A stretch of 64,000 nt of DNA from Histidinibacterium lentulum (GCF_003789055.1 NZ_ML119089.1:1-64000); one strand, 5' to 3'. Numbered from the stretch's first letter, positions 7,914 through 18,176 are shown. Notes: generated by a model not told the origin, from the sequence alone. Program-made: numbers and translations.

Positions 7914-8378
7914 TCAGCCGCCGCGCTCCGCCCTCTTTTCCCAGCGCCCGCCCTCCTGGCTCCAGTACTGCGCGGCGCAGCCCGCCTCCACCAGACGCGC
8001 CCACTGCCCCCGCGCGACCTGCACCGCCGCGGGATCGCCCCCGTCGAAGAGAATGCAGACCCGCTCCAGCGCCGCCACCTCGCCGGGCGCCACCTCCGCG
8101 CCCTCCACCGCCATCACGCAGACCGCGCCGTTCGACGCGGCCTCGCCCGCCGTCAGCAGCACCGGCTGGCGCGCATCCTCCGTGCCACCCGCGCGCCCGT
8201 GGGGCAGGAAACCCTCCTCCGGCCAGAGCCAGAGCTGCGCGTCGAGCCGGTCCATCGCCGCCGCCGTCCGTCCCCGCACCTCGCAGGCCCAGCCCGCCGC
8301 CAGCGCCTTCTCAAGGAGCACCGGCAGCGTCCGCTCCAGCGGATCGCGGGTCAGGTGATAGAAATAGGCCGCGCCCAC
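7914..8378 (-). CDS. holC: DNA polymerase III subunit chi
   Basis: 154 residues beginning AAYFYHLTRDPLERTLPVLL, with ARGRT-like and LWLWPEEGFLPHG blocks and VCILFDGGDPAAVQVARGQW, all typical of HolC. Chi bridges the clamp-loader (through psi, where present) and single-stranded DNA-binding protein during replication. Alphaproteobacteria commonly have chi without a recognisable psi. The gene lies 4 bases downstream of pepA on the same strand (pepA stop at 8383), a conserved pairing in this group, so the two are likely one transcript. Confidence 0.92.
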   Translation of the reverse strand: MGAAYFYHLTRDPLERTLPVLLEKALAAGWACEVRGRTAAAMDRLDAQLWLWPEEGFLPHGRAGGTEDARQPVLLTAGEAASNGAVCVMAVEGAEVAPGEVAALERVCILFDGGDPAAVQVARGQWARLVEAGCAAQYWSQEGGRWEKRAERGG

Positions 8379-8382
8379 GACC

Positions 8383-9852
8383 TCACGCCTCGTAGCGGTC
8401 CGCCACGAGCCGGTTGAGCGCCATCACCCCCCAGCCCGTCGCTCCTGGCGGCGAGAGCGGCCCCGCATCGTCCCGCGAGGCGACCCCCGCGATGTCCAGA
8501 TGCACCCAGGGCGTGCCCTCCTTCACGAAGCGCTGCAGGAACTGCGCCGCGGTGATCGACCCGGCCCAGCGCCCGCCCACGTTCTTCATGTCCGCGATCC
8601 GGCTCTTCAGCAGCCTGTCGTAGGCCGGCGCCAGCGGCATCCGCCAGGCGCCCTCGCCCTCCGCCGCGGCGGCCTTCAGGAAGGCCTCGGCCAGTCCGTC
8701 GTCATTGGCGAAGACCCCCGCCTTCTCGTGGCCCAGCGCCACCAGCATCGCGCCGGTCAGCGTCGCCAGATCGACGATCCCCGCCGGCCGGTAGGTCTCC
8801 TGCGCATACCAGAGCACATCCGCAAGCACGAGCCGCCCCTCGGCATCGGTATTGATGATCTCCACCGTGTCGCCCTTCATCGAGCGCACCACGTCGCCGG
8901 GCCGCGTCGCCCGGTCGGACGGCATGTTCTCCACGAGCCCCACGAGGCCCACGACATTGGCCCGCGCCTTGCGCAGCGCCAGCGTGCGCATCACGCCCGC
9001 CACGACGCCCGCGCCGCCCATGTCCATGGTCATCGCCTCCATGCCCGCCGCCGGCTTCAGCGAGATGCCGCCCGTGTCGAACACGACGCCCTTGCCCACC
9101 AGCGCGAGCGGGGAGGCCTCCCCGCCGCCCTTCCATTCCATGACCACCACCTTCGAGGGGCTGGCCGAACCATGTCCCACCGAGAGCAGAAGCCGCATCC
9201 CGAGCGTCGCAAGCTCCTCCTCATCGAGGATCGTCACCTCGAGTCCCAGCTCCTGCATCGCGGCGAGCCGCGCCGCGAAATCGTCGGTGGTCAGCACGTT
9301 CGCGGGCTCGTTCACCAGATCCCGGGTGAAGAACACACCCTCCGCGACCGCCGCCTGGTCCCCCGCCTCCCGCGCGACCGCCTCGGGATTGGTCACCATG
9401 ACGGAGATCTGCGCGGGGTCGGCTGGCGCATCGCCGGTCTTGTGCACGTCAAATCCGTAGCCGCGCAGCACCAGACCGAAGGCGATCTCGCCCGCCGCCT
9501 TGTGCGCTCCCGCCACCAGCAGGAGCGGGTCCTTGCCGCGCATCCGCGCCAGCGCGGCGCCTGCCGCCCGCGCCGCCTCCACGCCCGGTTTCCGGCCGAG
9601 CTTCAGCACAAGGATGCCCCGCGCGGCCAGGCCGCCGGGCCAGCCGATCTCCAGCGCCTCGCCCGGTTTCAGCTTGCCGAAGGCATCGCTGGCAGCGGCC
9701 CGTGCCACGGCCTGCCGGGAGGCCGCGTTGACGCGCCGCGCGCCCGCGTCGAGCCGCCCGTCCTCGTCCACGATCACCGCGAGACGGCCGCTCCAGGCGG
9801 CGATGCTGGGGCTGTCCATCTCGATGAAACGCAAGGGCGCGGGGGCTGTCAT
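8383..9852 (-). CDS. pepA: Leucyl aminopeptidase (M17)
   Basis: 489 residues, normal for the family. The C-terminal catalytic domain has VGKGVVFDTGGISLKPAAGM, with the metal-binding Lys/Asp, DMGGAG, and the M17 signature NTDAEGRL. It removes N-terminal residues from peptides using two divalent metal ions in a cytoplasmic hexamer; E. coli PepA also binds DNA, which cannot be judged here. The start ATG follows GAGCCCGCCC; MTAPAPLRFIEMDSPS is the N-terminus. It leads the pepA-holC pair and is divergent from the lpt operon across about 245 bases, which should contain both promoters. Confidence 0.94.
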   Translation of the reverse strand: MTAPAPLRFIEMDSPSIAAWSGRLAVIVDEDGRLDAGARRVNAASRQAVARAAASDAFGKLKPGEALEIGWPGGLAARGILVLKLGRKPGVEAARAAGAALARMRGKDPLLLVAGAHKAAGEIAFGLVLRGYGFDVHKTGDAPADPAQISVMVTNPEAVAREAGDQAAVAEGVFFTRDLVNEPANVLTTDDFAARLAAMQELGLEVTILDEEELATLGMRLLLSVGHGSASPSKVVVMEWKGGGEASPLALVGKGVVFDTGGISLKPAAGMEAMTMDMGGAGVVAGVMRTLALRKARANVVGLVGLVENMPSDRATRPGDVVRSMKGDTVEIINTDAEGRLVLADVLWYAQETYRPAGIVDLATLTGAMLVALGHEKAGVFANDDGLAEAFLKAAAAEGEGAWRMPLAPAYDRLLKSRIADMKNVGGRWAGSITAAQFLQRFVKEGTPWVHLDIAGVASRDDAGPLSPPGATGWGVMALNRLVADRYEA

Positions 9853-10097
9853 GGGCGGGCTCCTCTGTCGACGACGGCAGAGGTAGCCTGCCCCCGGGGG
9901 GATGACCAGTTCCCCTTCGGCTCCTCACGGGCCGGACCGGCGCGCGCCCGACGCAACGCGGACCGTCCGATGGCCGGGCGGGCGGGTGCCGCCGCAGGCG
10001 CAGTCGACCGCCCGGTTCACCGCCCTGTCGCGCGGCCCGGCCTTGCCGTGCCGGTCTCCCCGGGGATAGATGGACCACGTCTGCGCATGGGGGGCCC

Positions 10098-11228
10098 TTG
10101 GGCCGGTTCGACCGATACCTATTCCGGCAACTGATGACGCTGTTCGGCTTCTTCAGCCTCGTGCTGATCCTGCTCTACTGGGTCAACAGCGCCGTGGGAC
10201 TCTTCGACGAGCTGATCGGCGACGGCCAGTCGGCGCTGGTGTTTCTCGAATTCTCCGCCCTCTCCCTGCCCGGCATCATCCGCTTCGTCGTGCCGCTCTC
10301 GGCCTTCGTGGCGGCGCTCTACGTCACCAACCGTCTCAGCCGCGAGAGCGAGCTCGTCGTGGTCCAGGCCACCGGCTTCTCGGCCTGGCGGCTGGCTCGG
10401 GCGGTCGGCGCCTTCGGCCTCGTTGTCATGCTGCTCATGGCCAGCCTGACCCATGTGCTCTATCCGGCCGCCCAGGCGAAGCTGTCGGAGCGCGAGGACG
10501 AGATCGCGCGAAACGTGACCGCGCGGCTGCTCAATCCGGGCGAGTTCCTGACACCTGCCGAGGGCGTGACCGTCTACATCCGCGAGATCGACGAGACCGG
10601 AGCCCTGCGCGACCTCTTCCTCGCCGACACCCGCGATCCGGACTCGCAGGTGATCTATACCGCGGCGACCGCCTATCTCGTGCGCACGGACCGCGGCCCG
10701 CAACTCGTGATGATCGACGGGCTGGCCCAGACGCTCCGAACCTCGGACCAGCGGCTCTTCACCACGCGCTTCAGTGACTTCACCTACGATCTGGCGCGTC
10801 TGATCCGGTTCGACGGCGGCGGGCGACTGCGCCGCGGGCATCTCCCGAGCTGGCATCTCGTGGCGCCGGACGCAGCCCTGCTCGAGGCGACCGGCGACAG
10901 CGCCGAGCGGTTCCGGACCGAACTCCATGAGCGGACCAACCGCGCGGGCATGGCGCTCGTGGCGGCCCTTCTCGGGTTCTCCGCCCTTCTCGTGGGTCCG
11001 TTCAGCCGCTTCGGCGTGGGCCGGCAGGTGGTGCTGGCCGTGGTCCTCATCGTCATCGTCAACTCGGTCGACGCCCTCGCCGACCGCCTGCTTTCCATGA
11101 GTCCGGGCGCCTGGCCCGCGGCCTATCTGCCCACGGCGACGGGCCTTGGGCTCTCCGCGCTGTTCCTGACGCTGGCGACCCATCCCGAGTGGGGTCCATG
11201 GCGCTGGCGGCGGAGGGCCACGGCATGA
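10098..11228 (+). CDS. lptF: LPS export ABC transporter permease LptF
   Basis: 376 residues starting at a TTG codon: no in-frame ATG lies upstream, GGGGGG lies about 5 bases before it, and GRFDRYLFRQL is the conserved LptF N-terminus. Membrane segments lie in the first about 115 residues and in the last about 100, flanking a periplasmic beta-jellyroll domain (roughly 135-280). With LptG and the LptB ATPase it extracts lipopolysaccharide from the inner membrane and passes it to the LptC/A bridge. It is the first gene of a six-gene operon and overlaps lptG by ATGA. Confidence 0.93.
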   Translation: MGRFDRYLFRQLMTLFGFFSLVLILLYWVNSAVGLFDELIGDGQSALVFLEFSALSLPGIIRFVVPLSAFVAALYVTNRLSRESELVVVQATGFSAWRLARAVGAFGLVVMLLMASLTHVLYPAAQAKLSEREDEIARNVTARLLNPGEFLTPAEGVTVYIREIDETGALRDLFLADTRDPDSQVIYTAATAYLVRTDRGPQLVMIDGLAQTLRTSDQRLFTTRFSDFTYDLARLIRFDGGGRLRRGHLPSWHLVAPDAALLEATGDSAERFRTELHERTNRAGMALVAALLGFSALLVGPFSRFGVGRQVVLAVVLIVIVNSVDALADRLLSMSPGAWPAAYLPTATGLGLSALFLTLATHPEWGPWRWRRRATA

Positions 11229-12325
11229 CCCTTCACTGGTATTTCGCGCGGCGGACGGCGGCCTCCTTCGGGGTCGTCGGCGGGCTCTTCTTCATCCTCA
11301 TCAGCCTCGCCGACCTGATCGAGCAGGCCCGCCGCCATGGCGACGAAGGCGCGGGTCTGCGCGAGGTCGTGAGCCTCACGCTCTTCAACGCGCCGGGATC
11401 GCTCTACGAACTGCTGCCGCTTTTGGTGATCCTGTCGGCCATCGCGTTGTTTCTCGGGCTCGCGCGATCCTCCGAGATGGTGGTGACCCGGGCCGCAGGC
11501 CGCTCCGCGCTTCGCGCACTGCTGGCGCCCGCAGCCGTCGTCCTCGTGATCGGGCTTCTCGCGCTCGCCGTCCTCAACCCTCTCGTCGCCGCCACCCAGA
11601 CCGAGTACGAGGACCGGGCCTCTGCGCTCGACGACCGCGGCGCAAGCGTGATCGCAGTGGATGCGAGCGGGCTCTGGCTGCGGCAGGACGGTCCCGGCGA
11701 CGGCCAGACCGTGATCCGCGCCGCGCGCGCCAGCGGCGACGCCACCCGACTCTCGGGCGTGACCTTCGTCACCTTTTCCCCCTCGGGCCGTCCCACGAGC
11801 CGCATCGACGCCCGCGCCGCGGAACTCGTCCCTGGCGCCTGGAGGCTCCATGATGCCAAGACCTGGCCGCTCGGAGAGGCGGCCGTGCCCGAAGCCGCCG
11901 CGACCGAGCAGGAGATCCTCGACCTGCCGTCGAGGCTCACCCCGGAGGAGATTCGCGACAGTTTCGGCGCCCCCGCGCTGATCCCGATCTGGGACCTGCC
12001 GCGCTTCATCGACCGGCTCCAGGCCGCGGGGTTCTCCACGACGCGCCACCAGATGCATTTCCAGTCCGAGCTGGCGATGCCGATGTTCCTGCTGGCGCTC
12101 GTCGCGATCTGCGCCGTCTTCACCCTGCGCCAGTCGCGGGGCAGCCGCACCGGCCTTCTCGTGCTGACGGCGATCGGCGCCTGCTTCCTGCTCTACTTCC
12201 TGCGCAACTTCGCGCTCGTCCTCGGCGAGACCGGCCAGATCCCTGTCTGGCTCGCCGCCTGGGCGCCACCCCTTGCGGGGGCGGCGCTGGCCCTGGGCGG
12301 CCTCCTGCACCTGGAAGACGGATGA
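11225..12325 (+). CDS. lptG: LPS export ABC transporter permease LptG
   Basis: 366 residues. The ATG overlaps the lptF stop (ATGA), so translation is coupled. N-terminus MTLHWYFARRTAASFGVVGG leads into the first membrane helix; three helices precede and three follow the periplasmic domain, as in LptF. Conserved features include LLPLLVILSAIALFLGLARSSEM. LptG pairs with LptF in the LptB2FG exporter. The stop overlaps the lptD start. lptB and lptC are not in the window, as expected since they usually sit elsewhere in this order. Confidence 0.93.
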   Translation: MTLHWYFARRTAASFGVVGGLFFILISLADLIEQARRHGDEGAGLREVVSLTLFNAPGSLYELLPLLVILSAIALFLGLARSSEMVVTRAAGRSALRALLAPAAVVLVIGLLALAVLNPLVAATQTEYEDRASALDDRGASVIAVDASGLWLRQDGPGDGQTVIRAARASGDATRLSGVTFVTFSPSGRPTSRIDARAAELVPGAWRLHDAKTWPLGEAAVPEAAATEQEILDLPSRLTPEEIRDSFGAPALIPIWDLPRFIDRLQAAGFSTTRHQMHFQSELAMPMFLLALVAICAVFTLRQSRGSRTGLLVLTAIGACFLLYFLRNFALVLGETGQIPVWLAAWAPPLAGAALALGGLLHLEDG

Positions 12326-14427
12326 TGCGCCGCCTCGCCCTTGCGCTTCTCTTCTGCCTCGCCGCCACGGCGGGGGCGGCGCAGGGCGTGGCGCAGCTCG
12401 TGGCCGACAGCGTCACCGTCGAGGAGGACGGCCGCCTGGTCGCGCGGGGTAACGTCGAGGCCTTCTACGAGGGTACACGCCTCTCCGCGACCGAGATCGC
12501 CTACGACGAGGACGCGGACCGTCTGACCATCCTGGGGCCGATCCTGATCCGCACCGAGGACGGCACGATCTTCACCGCAGAGCGCGCGGAGCTCGATCCG
12601 CAGTTCGAGAACGGCCTTCTGCGCGGGGCGCGTCTGGTGCTCGAGGACCGGCTGCAACTCGCCGCCGCGCGCATCGACCGGCGGGACGGGACGGTCACCC
12701 AACTCACGCGCACCGCCGCGACCTCCTGCCGGGTCTGCGGCGACCGTCCCCCCCTGTGGGAAATCCGCGCCACCCGCGTGATCCGCGACGAGACGGCCGA
12801 ACGGCTCTATTTCGAGAACGCCACCCTGCGCATCGGCGGCCTGCCCGTGGCCTACATCCCCCGGATGCGCCTTCCCGAACCCGGCGTGACGCGCGCCACG
12901 GGTCTTCTCGTGCCCAGCATCCGCAGGACCGACAGGCTGGGAACCGGCGTGCGCATCCCCTATTTCATCACCTTCGGACCGTCCCGGGATCTCACCCTGA
13001 CACCCTATCTGTCGCCCAACACGGCGACGCTGGAATTCGCCTATCGTCAGGCCTTCCTGCGCGGCGATCTCCGGATCGAGGGCGCCCTGACCGACGATAC
13101 GATCTCCCCCCAGAGCGAGCGCGGCTACCTCTTCGCCGATGCCGATTTCGTCTTCGAAGGCGGCTGGCAGCTCGAGGCGGAAATCCGCGCGACATCCGAC
13201 AAGGCCTATCTCGTGGACTACGGCTTCTCCGGCGCTGACCGGCTCGACAGCTTCGCCGAGCTGCGCCGGATCGAGGCGGACGAGCGGCTCTCCTTCGGCG
13301 TCTCCGTGGTCGAGAGCCTGCGTGAGGGCGACGTCAACGCCGAGCAGCCCTCGATCCTGCCGCGGGCCCGGTACGAGCGCATTCTCCGTCTTCCGCGTCT
13401 GCCCGGCCGCTTTACCTTCGGGGCGAGCGCCGATGCCGCGATCCGCGAGTCCCCCGCCGACGCCCGGGGCCGCGACACGGGCCGGCTCGGCGTCAACGCC
13501 GACCTGACGCTGACGCCCGTGCTGCCGGGTGGCCTCCTCGCCACGGTCTCCGCCGGGATCGTCGCCGATGCCTACCGGATCGAGGACGACCGCCGCTTCG
13601 ACACCAGCGCCACACAGGGCACGCCCTACCTCGCCGCCGATCTGCGCTGGCCTCTCGTGCGCAGCGGCGCGAACGGCGTGATCCAGGTGCTGGAACCGGT
13701 CGTGGCGCTGTCCTGGTCGGAAACCTACGGCCCGGCCGTTCCGAACGAGGACAGTCAGGTGGTGGAACTCGATGAGGTCAATCTCTTCGGCCTCTCGCGT
13801 TTTCCCGGGGAGGACGCGCGCGAGGACGGCCTGCGCGGCGCCGTGGGCCTGACCTGGGGGATCGAGGTGCCCGATCGTCTTTCCGGACGGCTGACCTTCG
13901 GCCGGCTCTACAGGGCCGAGCGCGATCCCCGGCTCTCGCCGGGCACCGGGCTCGACGGACTGCAATCCGATATCCTGCTGCGCGCGGGGCTGGAGCTGGA
14001 GACCGGCCTCGCCTTCGACATCCGGATGCTCGTCGATCCGGACTTCGAGTTCAGCCGGAGCGAAGCCCGGCTTTCCTGGGAGAATGCCCGCACGGCGCTC
14101 GCCGCCACCTATACCGAGCTGAGCAAGGCGCCGGGAGAGAACCGCGACGCGGCCGTCGCCGAATGGGCCGTCGATGCGGCCTACCGCGCCACTCCTTCCT
14201 GGACCATCCTCGGAGAGGCCCGCTATGATCTCGTGGCCGAAGAACCCATCGAAGGGACTTTCGGGCTGCGCTACCAGAACGAATGCATCACGGTCGGACT
14301 TTCGGTCTCGCGCCGCTTCACCTCCTCCACTACCCTTGAGCCGGAGACCGACTACGGGATAAGCGTGTCGCTCGACGGCTTCGCCGCGGACGACGGCTTC
14401 GCACCTGCGCCGCGGGCCTGTCGCTAG
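12322..14427 (+). CDS. lptD: LPS assembly outer-membrane protein LptD
   Basis: 701 residues. Signal peptide MMRRLALALLFCLAATAGAAQG, an N-terminal LptA-like domain (VAQLVADSVTVEEDGRLVARG) to about residue 130, then a C-terminal beta-barrel rich in alternating hydrophobic strands and ending in a Cys-Arg. Cysteines at about 136 and 139 (CRVC) and at about 655 and 700 could form the interdomain disulphides required in E. coli LptD, although the C-terminal pair is not adjacent here. LptD with LptE inserts lipopolysaccharide in the outer leaflet. Start overlaps the lptG stop. SurA, its chaperone, follows 30 bases downstream. Confidence 0.92.
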   Translation: MMRRLALALLFCLAATAGAAQGVAQLVADSVTVEEDGRLVARGNVEAFYEGTRLSATEIAYDEDADRLTILGPILIRTEDGTIFTAERAELDPQFENGLLRGARLVLEDRLQLAAARIDRRDGTVTQLTRTAATSCRVCGDRPPLWEIRATRVIRDETAERLYFENATLRIGGLPVAYIPRMRLPEPGVTRATGLLVPSIRRTDRLGTGVRIPYFITFGPSRDLTLTPYLSPNTATLEFAYRQAFLRGDLRIEGALTDDTISPQSERGYLFADADFVFEGGWQLEAEIRATSDKAYLVDYGFSGADRLDSFAELRRIEADERLSFGVSVVESLREGDVNAEQPSILPRARYERILRLPRLPGRFTFGASADAAIRESPADARGRDTGRLGVNADLTLTPVLPGGLLATVSAGIVADAYRIEDDRRFDTSATQGTPYLAADLRWPLVRSGANGVIQVLEPVVALSWSETYGPAVPNEDSQVVELDEVNLFGLSRFPGEDAREDGLRGAVGLTWGIEVPDRLSGRLTFGRLYRAERDPRLSPGTGLDGLQSDILLRAGLELETGLAFDIRMLVDPDFEFSRSEARLSWENARTALAATYTELSKAPGENRDAAVAEWAVDAAYRATPSWTILGEARYDLVAEEPIEGTFGLRYQNECITVGLSVSRRFTSSTTLEPETDYGISVSLDGFAADDGFAPAPRACR

Positions 14428-14457
14428 ACCGGACCGCCGCAGGACGAGACGAGAAGG

Positions 14458-15657
14458 ATGACGACCAGAATGCTGCCCAAGCGCCTAATCGCCGCCCTCC
14501 TGGGGCTCTGGATCGCCACGGGTTCCACCGCCGTCGCGCAGTCCTCGTTTAACCCCGCGATCATGGTCAACGAGGATGCGATCACCTTCTACGAGATCGA
14601 CCAGCGCATCCGCCTGCTGGAGCTGTTCAACACGCCGGGCGACCTGCCCTCGCTCGCCCGCGAGCAGCTGATCGACGACCGACTGCGCAGCCAGGAGCTG
14701 CGCCGCGCCCGCCTTTCCCTCAGCGAGGAGGCCCTCGCCCGGGAGCTCGAGGCCTTCGCCGGTCGCGCCGATCTGCCCTATGACCAGTTTCTTGGCGTGC
14801 TCGCCCAGAACGGCATCGCCGAGGAGACGCTGCGCGATTTCGTCGAGATCGGGGTGAGCTGGCGCGACTTCGTGCGCAGCCGATACACCTCCCGCTCCGC
14901 GGTGAACGAGCGCGACATCGACCTCGAGATCGCCAACCTCGGCGGCGGCGGCAGCCGGATCGAGGTGTTGCTGAACGAGATCATCATCGCCGCCCCGCCG
15001 CCCCGCGCCGCCCAAGCCGCCGCCGCGGCCGAGCGGATCAGCCGCCTGACCACCATCGGCGCCTTCCAGGCCGCCGCGCGCGAGGTCTCGGCCCTGCCGT
15101 CCCGCGAACGGGGGGGTGCGCTCGACTGGGCGCCGATCGACAACTACCCGCCGCAGATCGGGACGCTGCTCCTCGCCCTCTCTCCCGGCGAGGTGACCCA
15201 GCCCTTGCCCATCCCGAACGGCATCGCGCTCTTCCAGCTGCGTGCCGTCCGCGAGGTGGCGGTGCCGCGCGCGGCGCCCGCGCTCATCGACTACGCCGTC
15301 CTGACCGTGGCGGGCGGGCCGGCCGAAGCGCAGGCCGTCGCCGCCCGCGCCGACACCTGCGACGATCTTTACGGTATCGTCCCCCCCGCATCGGTCGCCC
15401 GCGCCGAGACCGCGCCCGGCCAGATCCCCGGTGACATCGCCCTGCGACTCGCGCCGCTCGACCCCGGAGAGATCGCCTTCGACACTGCCCCGGGCGGCAC
15501 GCGCCTCGTGATGCTCTGCAGCCGCACTCCCGAGGTCGAGGGCGGCATCGACCGCGAGGCGATCGAGAGCCGCCTGCGCTCCCAGCGTCTCTCCGGCTTC
15601 TCTGACCAGCTTCTGGCGCGGCTTCAGGCCCAGGCGACGATCCGCCGCTTCGAATGA
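14458..15657 (+). CDS. surA: SurA-like periplasmic peptidyl-prolyl isomerase/chaperone
   Basis: 399 residues with signal peptide ending TAVAQS, a SurA N-terminal helical domain starting FNPAIMVNEDAITFYEIDQR, and a single degenerate parvulin-like segment (LPSRERGGALDWAPIDNYPPQI ... LSPGEVTQPLPIPNGIALFQL, in part). E. coli SurA has two parvulin domains; alphaproteobacterial versions are shorter and often lack isomerase activity. It should chaperone outer-membrane proteins, notably LptD encoded just upstream. GAGAAGG lies a few bases before the ATG. The stop overlaps the pdxA start. Confidence 0.88.
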   Translation: MTTRMLPKRLIAALLGLWIATGSTAVAQSSFNPAIMVNEDAITFYEIDQRIRLLELFNTPGDLPSLAREQLIDDRLRSQELRRARLSLSEEALARELEAFAGRADLPYDQFLGVLAQNGIAEETLRDFVEIGVSWRDFVRSRYTSRSAVNERDIDLEIANLGGGGSRIEVLLNEIIIAAPPPRAAQAAAAAERISRLTTIGAFQAAAREVSALPSRERGGALDWAPIDNYPPQIGTLLLALSPGEVTQPLPIPNGIALFQLRAVREVAVPRAAPALIDYAVLTVAGGPAEAQAVAARADTCDDLYGIVPPASVARAETAPGQIPGDIALRLAPLDPGEIAFDTAPGGTRLVMLCSRTPEVEGGIDREAIESRLRSQRLSGFSDQLLARLQAQATIRRFE

Positions 15658-16616
15658 CCCTCGTCCTGACCTGCGGCGAGCCCGCGGGGATCGGTCCCGA
15701 ACTCGCCGCCGCCGCCTGGGCGGCGCTCCGCGCTGAACGCGCCTTTCTCTGGATCGGCGATCCCGCGCACCTGCCGTCGGGCACGCCCTGGCGCAAGGCC
15801 ACCCCGGAGACCGCGGCGGCCGTCATGCCCGAGGCCCTGCCGGTCCTGCCCCGCGACTTCGGCGCGCCTCGCCTTCCCGGTCAGCCCCAGGAGATGCACG
15901 CGCGCCATGTGGTGGACGCCATCGCGGAGGCCGTGGCGCTGGTGCAGGCGGGCCGCGCCACGGCGCTCTGTACCCTGCCGATCCACAAGGAAGCCCTGAT
16001 GATCGGCGCGGACTTCACTTATCCGGGCCATACAGAATACCTCGCGGCCCTTGCCGGAACGGATCGCGCGGTGATGATGCTGGCCTGCGACGCGCTGAAG
16101 GTCGTGCCCGCGACGATCCACATTCCCGTGGCCGAGGTCCCCCGCGCCCTCACCGCCCGCCTGCTGACGGACACGATTCTCATCACCCATGCCGCGCTGA
16201 TCCGCGATTTCGGCATCCCCCGGCCGCGCATCGCCGTGGCTGGCCTCAACCCCCATGCGGGCGAAGGCGGCAAGATCGGGCGCGAGGAACAGGACCTGAT
16301 GATCCCCACCCTCGACGCCCTGCGGGCCGAGGGGCTCGACATCCGCGGGCCGCTCTCGGCCGATACGATGTTCCACCCCGAGGCCCGCGCGCGCTACGAT
16401 GCCGCCGTCTGCGCCTATCACGACCAGGCGCTGATCCCGATCAAGACCATCGATTTCTCGGGCGGCGTGAACGTCACGCTGGGTCTGCCCTTCGTGCGCA
16501 CCTCGCCCGACCACGGCACGGCCTTTGACATCGCGGGAAAGGGCCTCGCCGATCCCACCTCGACCCTCGCCGCGCTCCGGCTCGCCGCGCACATGGCGGC
16601 GGCGCGGGCGGGCTGA
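15654..16616 (+). CDS. pdxA: 4-hydroxythreonine-4-phosphate dehydrogenase
   Basis: 320 residues beginning [17 protein letters not shown], the conserved PdxA N-terminus. Metal-ligand regions are seen in [21 protein letters not shown], and [13 protein letters not shown]. The enzyme oxidises 4-phosphohydroxy-L-threonine with NAD in vitamin B6 (PLP) synthesis, acting with PdxJ. The ATG overlaps the surA stop, and the pdxA stop overlaps the rsmA start (TGATG). The surA-pdxA-rsmA order is conserved widely in proteobacteria, which supports the assignment. Confidence 0.95.
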   Translation: MTLVLTCGEPAGIGPELAAAAWAALRAERAFLWIGDPAHLPSGTPWRKATPETAAAVMPEALPVLPRDFGAPRLPGQPQEMHARHVVDAIAEAVALVQAGRATALCTLPIHKEALMIGADFTYPGHTEYLAALAGTDRAVMMLACDALKVVPATIHIPVAEVPRALTARLLTDTILITHAALIRDFGIPRPRIAVAGLNPHAGEGGKIGREEQDLMIPTLDALRAEGLDIRGPLSADTMFHPEARARYDAAVCAYHDQALIPIKTIDFSGGVNVTLGLPFVRTSPDHGTAFDIAGKGLADPTSTLAALRLAAHMAAARAG

Positions 16617-17455
16617 TGGCGCGCATCGACGATCTGCCGCCCCTGCGCGAGGTGATCGCGCGGCACGGCCTCTCGGCCCGCAAGTCCCTTGGGCAGAACT
16701 TCCTTCTCGACCTGAACCTGACGGCAAAGATCGCCCGCGCCGCAGGGGATCTGACGCAAGCCGACGTTCTCGAGATCGGCCCCGGCCCCGGCGGGCTGAC
16801 CCGCGGCCTTCTCGCCTCCGGGGCGCGGCACGTCGTGGCGGTGGAGAAGGACGCGCGCTGCCTGCCGGCCCTCCACGAGATCGCCGAGGCCGCGCCCGGC
16901 CGGCTCACGGTGATAGAGGGCGACGCGCTCTCCGTCGATCTGGCCGGGCACCTGACGCCCCCGGTGAAGATCGCCGCGAACCTGCCCTACAACATCGGCA
17001 CGGAACTGCTGGTGCGCTGGCTGACCCCGCCCGACTGGCCGCCGTTCTGGGACAGCCTCACGCTCATGTTCCAGCGCGAGGTGGCCGAGCGCATCGTGGC
17101 CCGGCCCGGGGAGAAACACTGGGGCCGCCTCGCGATCCTCGCGCAATGGCGCTGCGAGGCGCGGATCGTGCTCGACCTGCCGCCCCAGGCCTTCACGCCG
17201 CCGCCCAAGGTCTCGTCGAGCGTGGTGCACCTGACCGCCCTGCCCGCGCCGCGCTATCCGGCCGATCCCGCCATCCTGTCGCGCGTGGTGGCGGCGGGCT
17301 TCAACCAGCGCCGCAAGATGCTGCGGGCAAGCCTGCGCGGCATCGCCCCCGATATCGAGGATCACCTGGCCGAAGCGGGTATCGACCCGACAGACCGCGC
17401 CGAACGGATCGACCTCGACCGTTTCTGCGCCCTGGCGCGAAGTCTCGCGCGCTGA
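16616..17455 (+). CDS. rsmA: 16S rRNA (adenine1518/1519-N6)-dimethyltransferase
   Basis: 279 residues. [10 protein letters not shown] at the N-terminus, SAM-binding motif [12 protein letters not shown], and catalytic motif NLPYN, all diagnostic of RsmA/KsgA. It dimethylates two adjacent adenines in helix 45 of 16S rRNA late in 30S assembly; loss gives kasugamycin resistance. Last gene of the lptF-to-rsmA operon; the DUF4167 gene converges on it with a 112-base gap that includes a short GCGCT-GAG-AGCGC hairpin at the stop. Confidence 0.96.
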   Translation: MARIDDLPPLREVIARHGLSARKSLGQNFLLDLNLTAKIARAAGDLTQADVLEIGPGPGGLTRGLLASGARHVVAVEKDARCLPALHEIAEAAPGRLTVIEGDALSVDLAGHLTPPVKIAANLPYNIGTELLVRWLTPPDWPPFWDSLTLMFQREVAERIVARPGEKHWGRLAILAQWRCEARIVLDLPPQAFTPPPKVSSSVVHLTALPAPRYPADPAILSRVVAAGFNQRRKMLRASLRGIAPDIEDHLAEAGIDPTDRAERIDLDRFCALARSLAR

Positions 17456-17567
17456 GAGCGCTCAAGAGGCAGTCACGGGGATGCGCCGACAGGCTCCGGA
17501 TGTCACCGAACAGCCGGGATCGGCCCATGCCGCTCCTCCCCCCTTCCTGCGGAGGGACGCCGGCCGG

Positions 17568-18176
17568 CTATTCCGCAGCCTGTTTCTGTGAACCGCCGTC
17601 GCCGGGCGCGCCGTCGGCGCCGTCCTCGGCCTTGGGCTTCTTCGCACGGGACCGCCGGGGCTTCTTCGCCGGCTGCTCGCCCTGCGGCTCGTCTGACCGC
17701 TCCGCGGCTTCGGGCCGCTCGCGCGCCTCGCCCCGCGTCTCGGGCGTCTCCACGAGAGTGCTGTCGCCGCTGTCGCCCTCGCCCGTCTCCAGGCTCGACG
17801 GATCGGCCGCAGCGCGCTCCTGGGCCTTCAGGCGCTCCGCCCGCTCGCGGTCCCGCTCGGCCTGCCGGTCGCGATCGGCCTGCCGCTCGCGGTTCTGCTG
17901 GTCCTGCTGCTCGCGCTGCCTGTCGATCTCGCGCATCGCCTCGGCCAGCATCCGCGTGTAGTGCTCGGCGTGCTGGGCATAGTTCTCGGCATCGACCCGG
18001 TCCCCCGCCAGCGCCGCGTCGCGGTGCAGCTGGTTGTACTTGTCGATGATCTGCTGTGGCGTTCCGCGCACCTTTCCATCGGGACCGGAGCTGTCGAAGA
18101 CCCGATTGACGATGTTTCCGCCCGTAGGCCGGTTGCGGTTCTTGTTCCCGCGCGAGCGCGATTTGGATGATCTCAT
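17568..18176 (-). CDS. DUF4167 domain-containing basic protein
   Basis: 202 residues. The conserved N-terminal part is RSRGNKNRNRPTGGNIVNRVFDSSGPDGKVRG followed by QIIDKYNQLHRDA and a helical region to about residue 90 (only segments quoted); the rest is highly charged, first an R/Q/E/D coiled-coil stretch and then a Lys/Pro-rich tail. DUF4167 is nearly confined to alphaproteobacteria and commonly sits next to prmC, as here. The very basic N-terminus suggests nucleic-acid or ribosome binding, but no function is established. It lies downstream of prfA-prmC on the same strand. Confidence 0.82.
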   Translation of the reverse strand: MRSSKSRSRGNKNRNRPTGGNIVNRVFDSSGPDGKVRGTPQQIIDKYNQLHRDAALAGDRVDAENYAQHAEHYTRMLAEAMREIDRQREQQDQQNRERQADRDRQAERDRERAERLKAQERAAADPSSLETGEGDSGDSTLVETPETRGEARERPEAAERSDEPQGEQPAKKPRRSRAKKPKAEDGADGAPGDGGSQKQAAE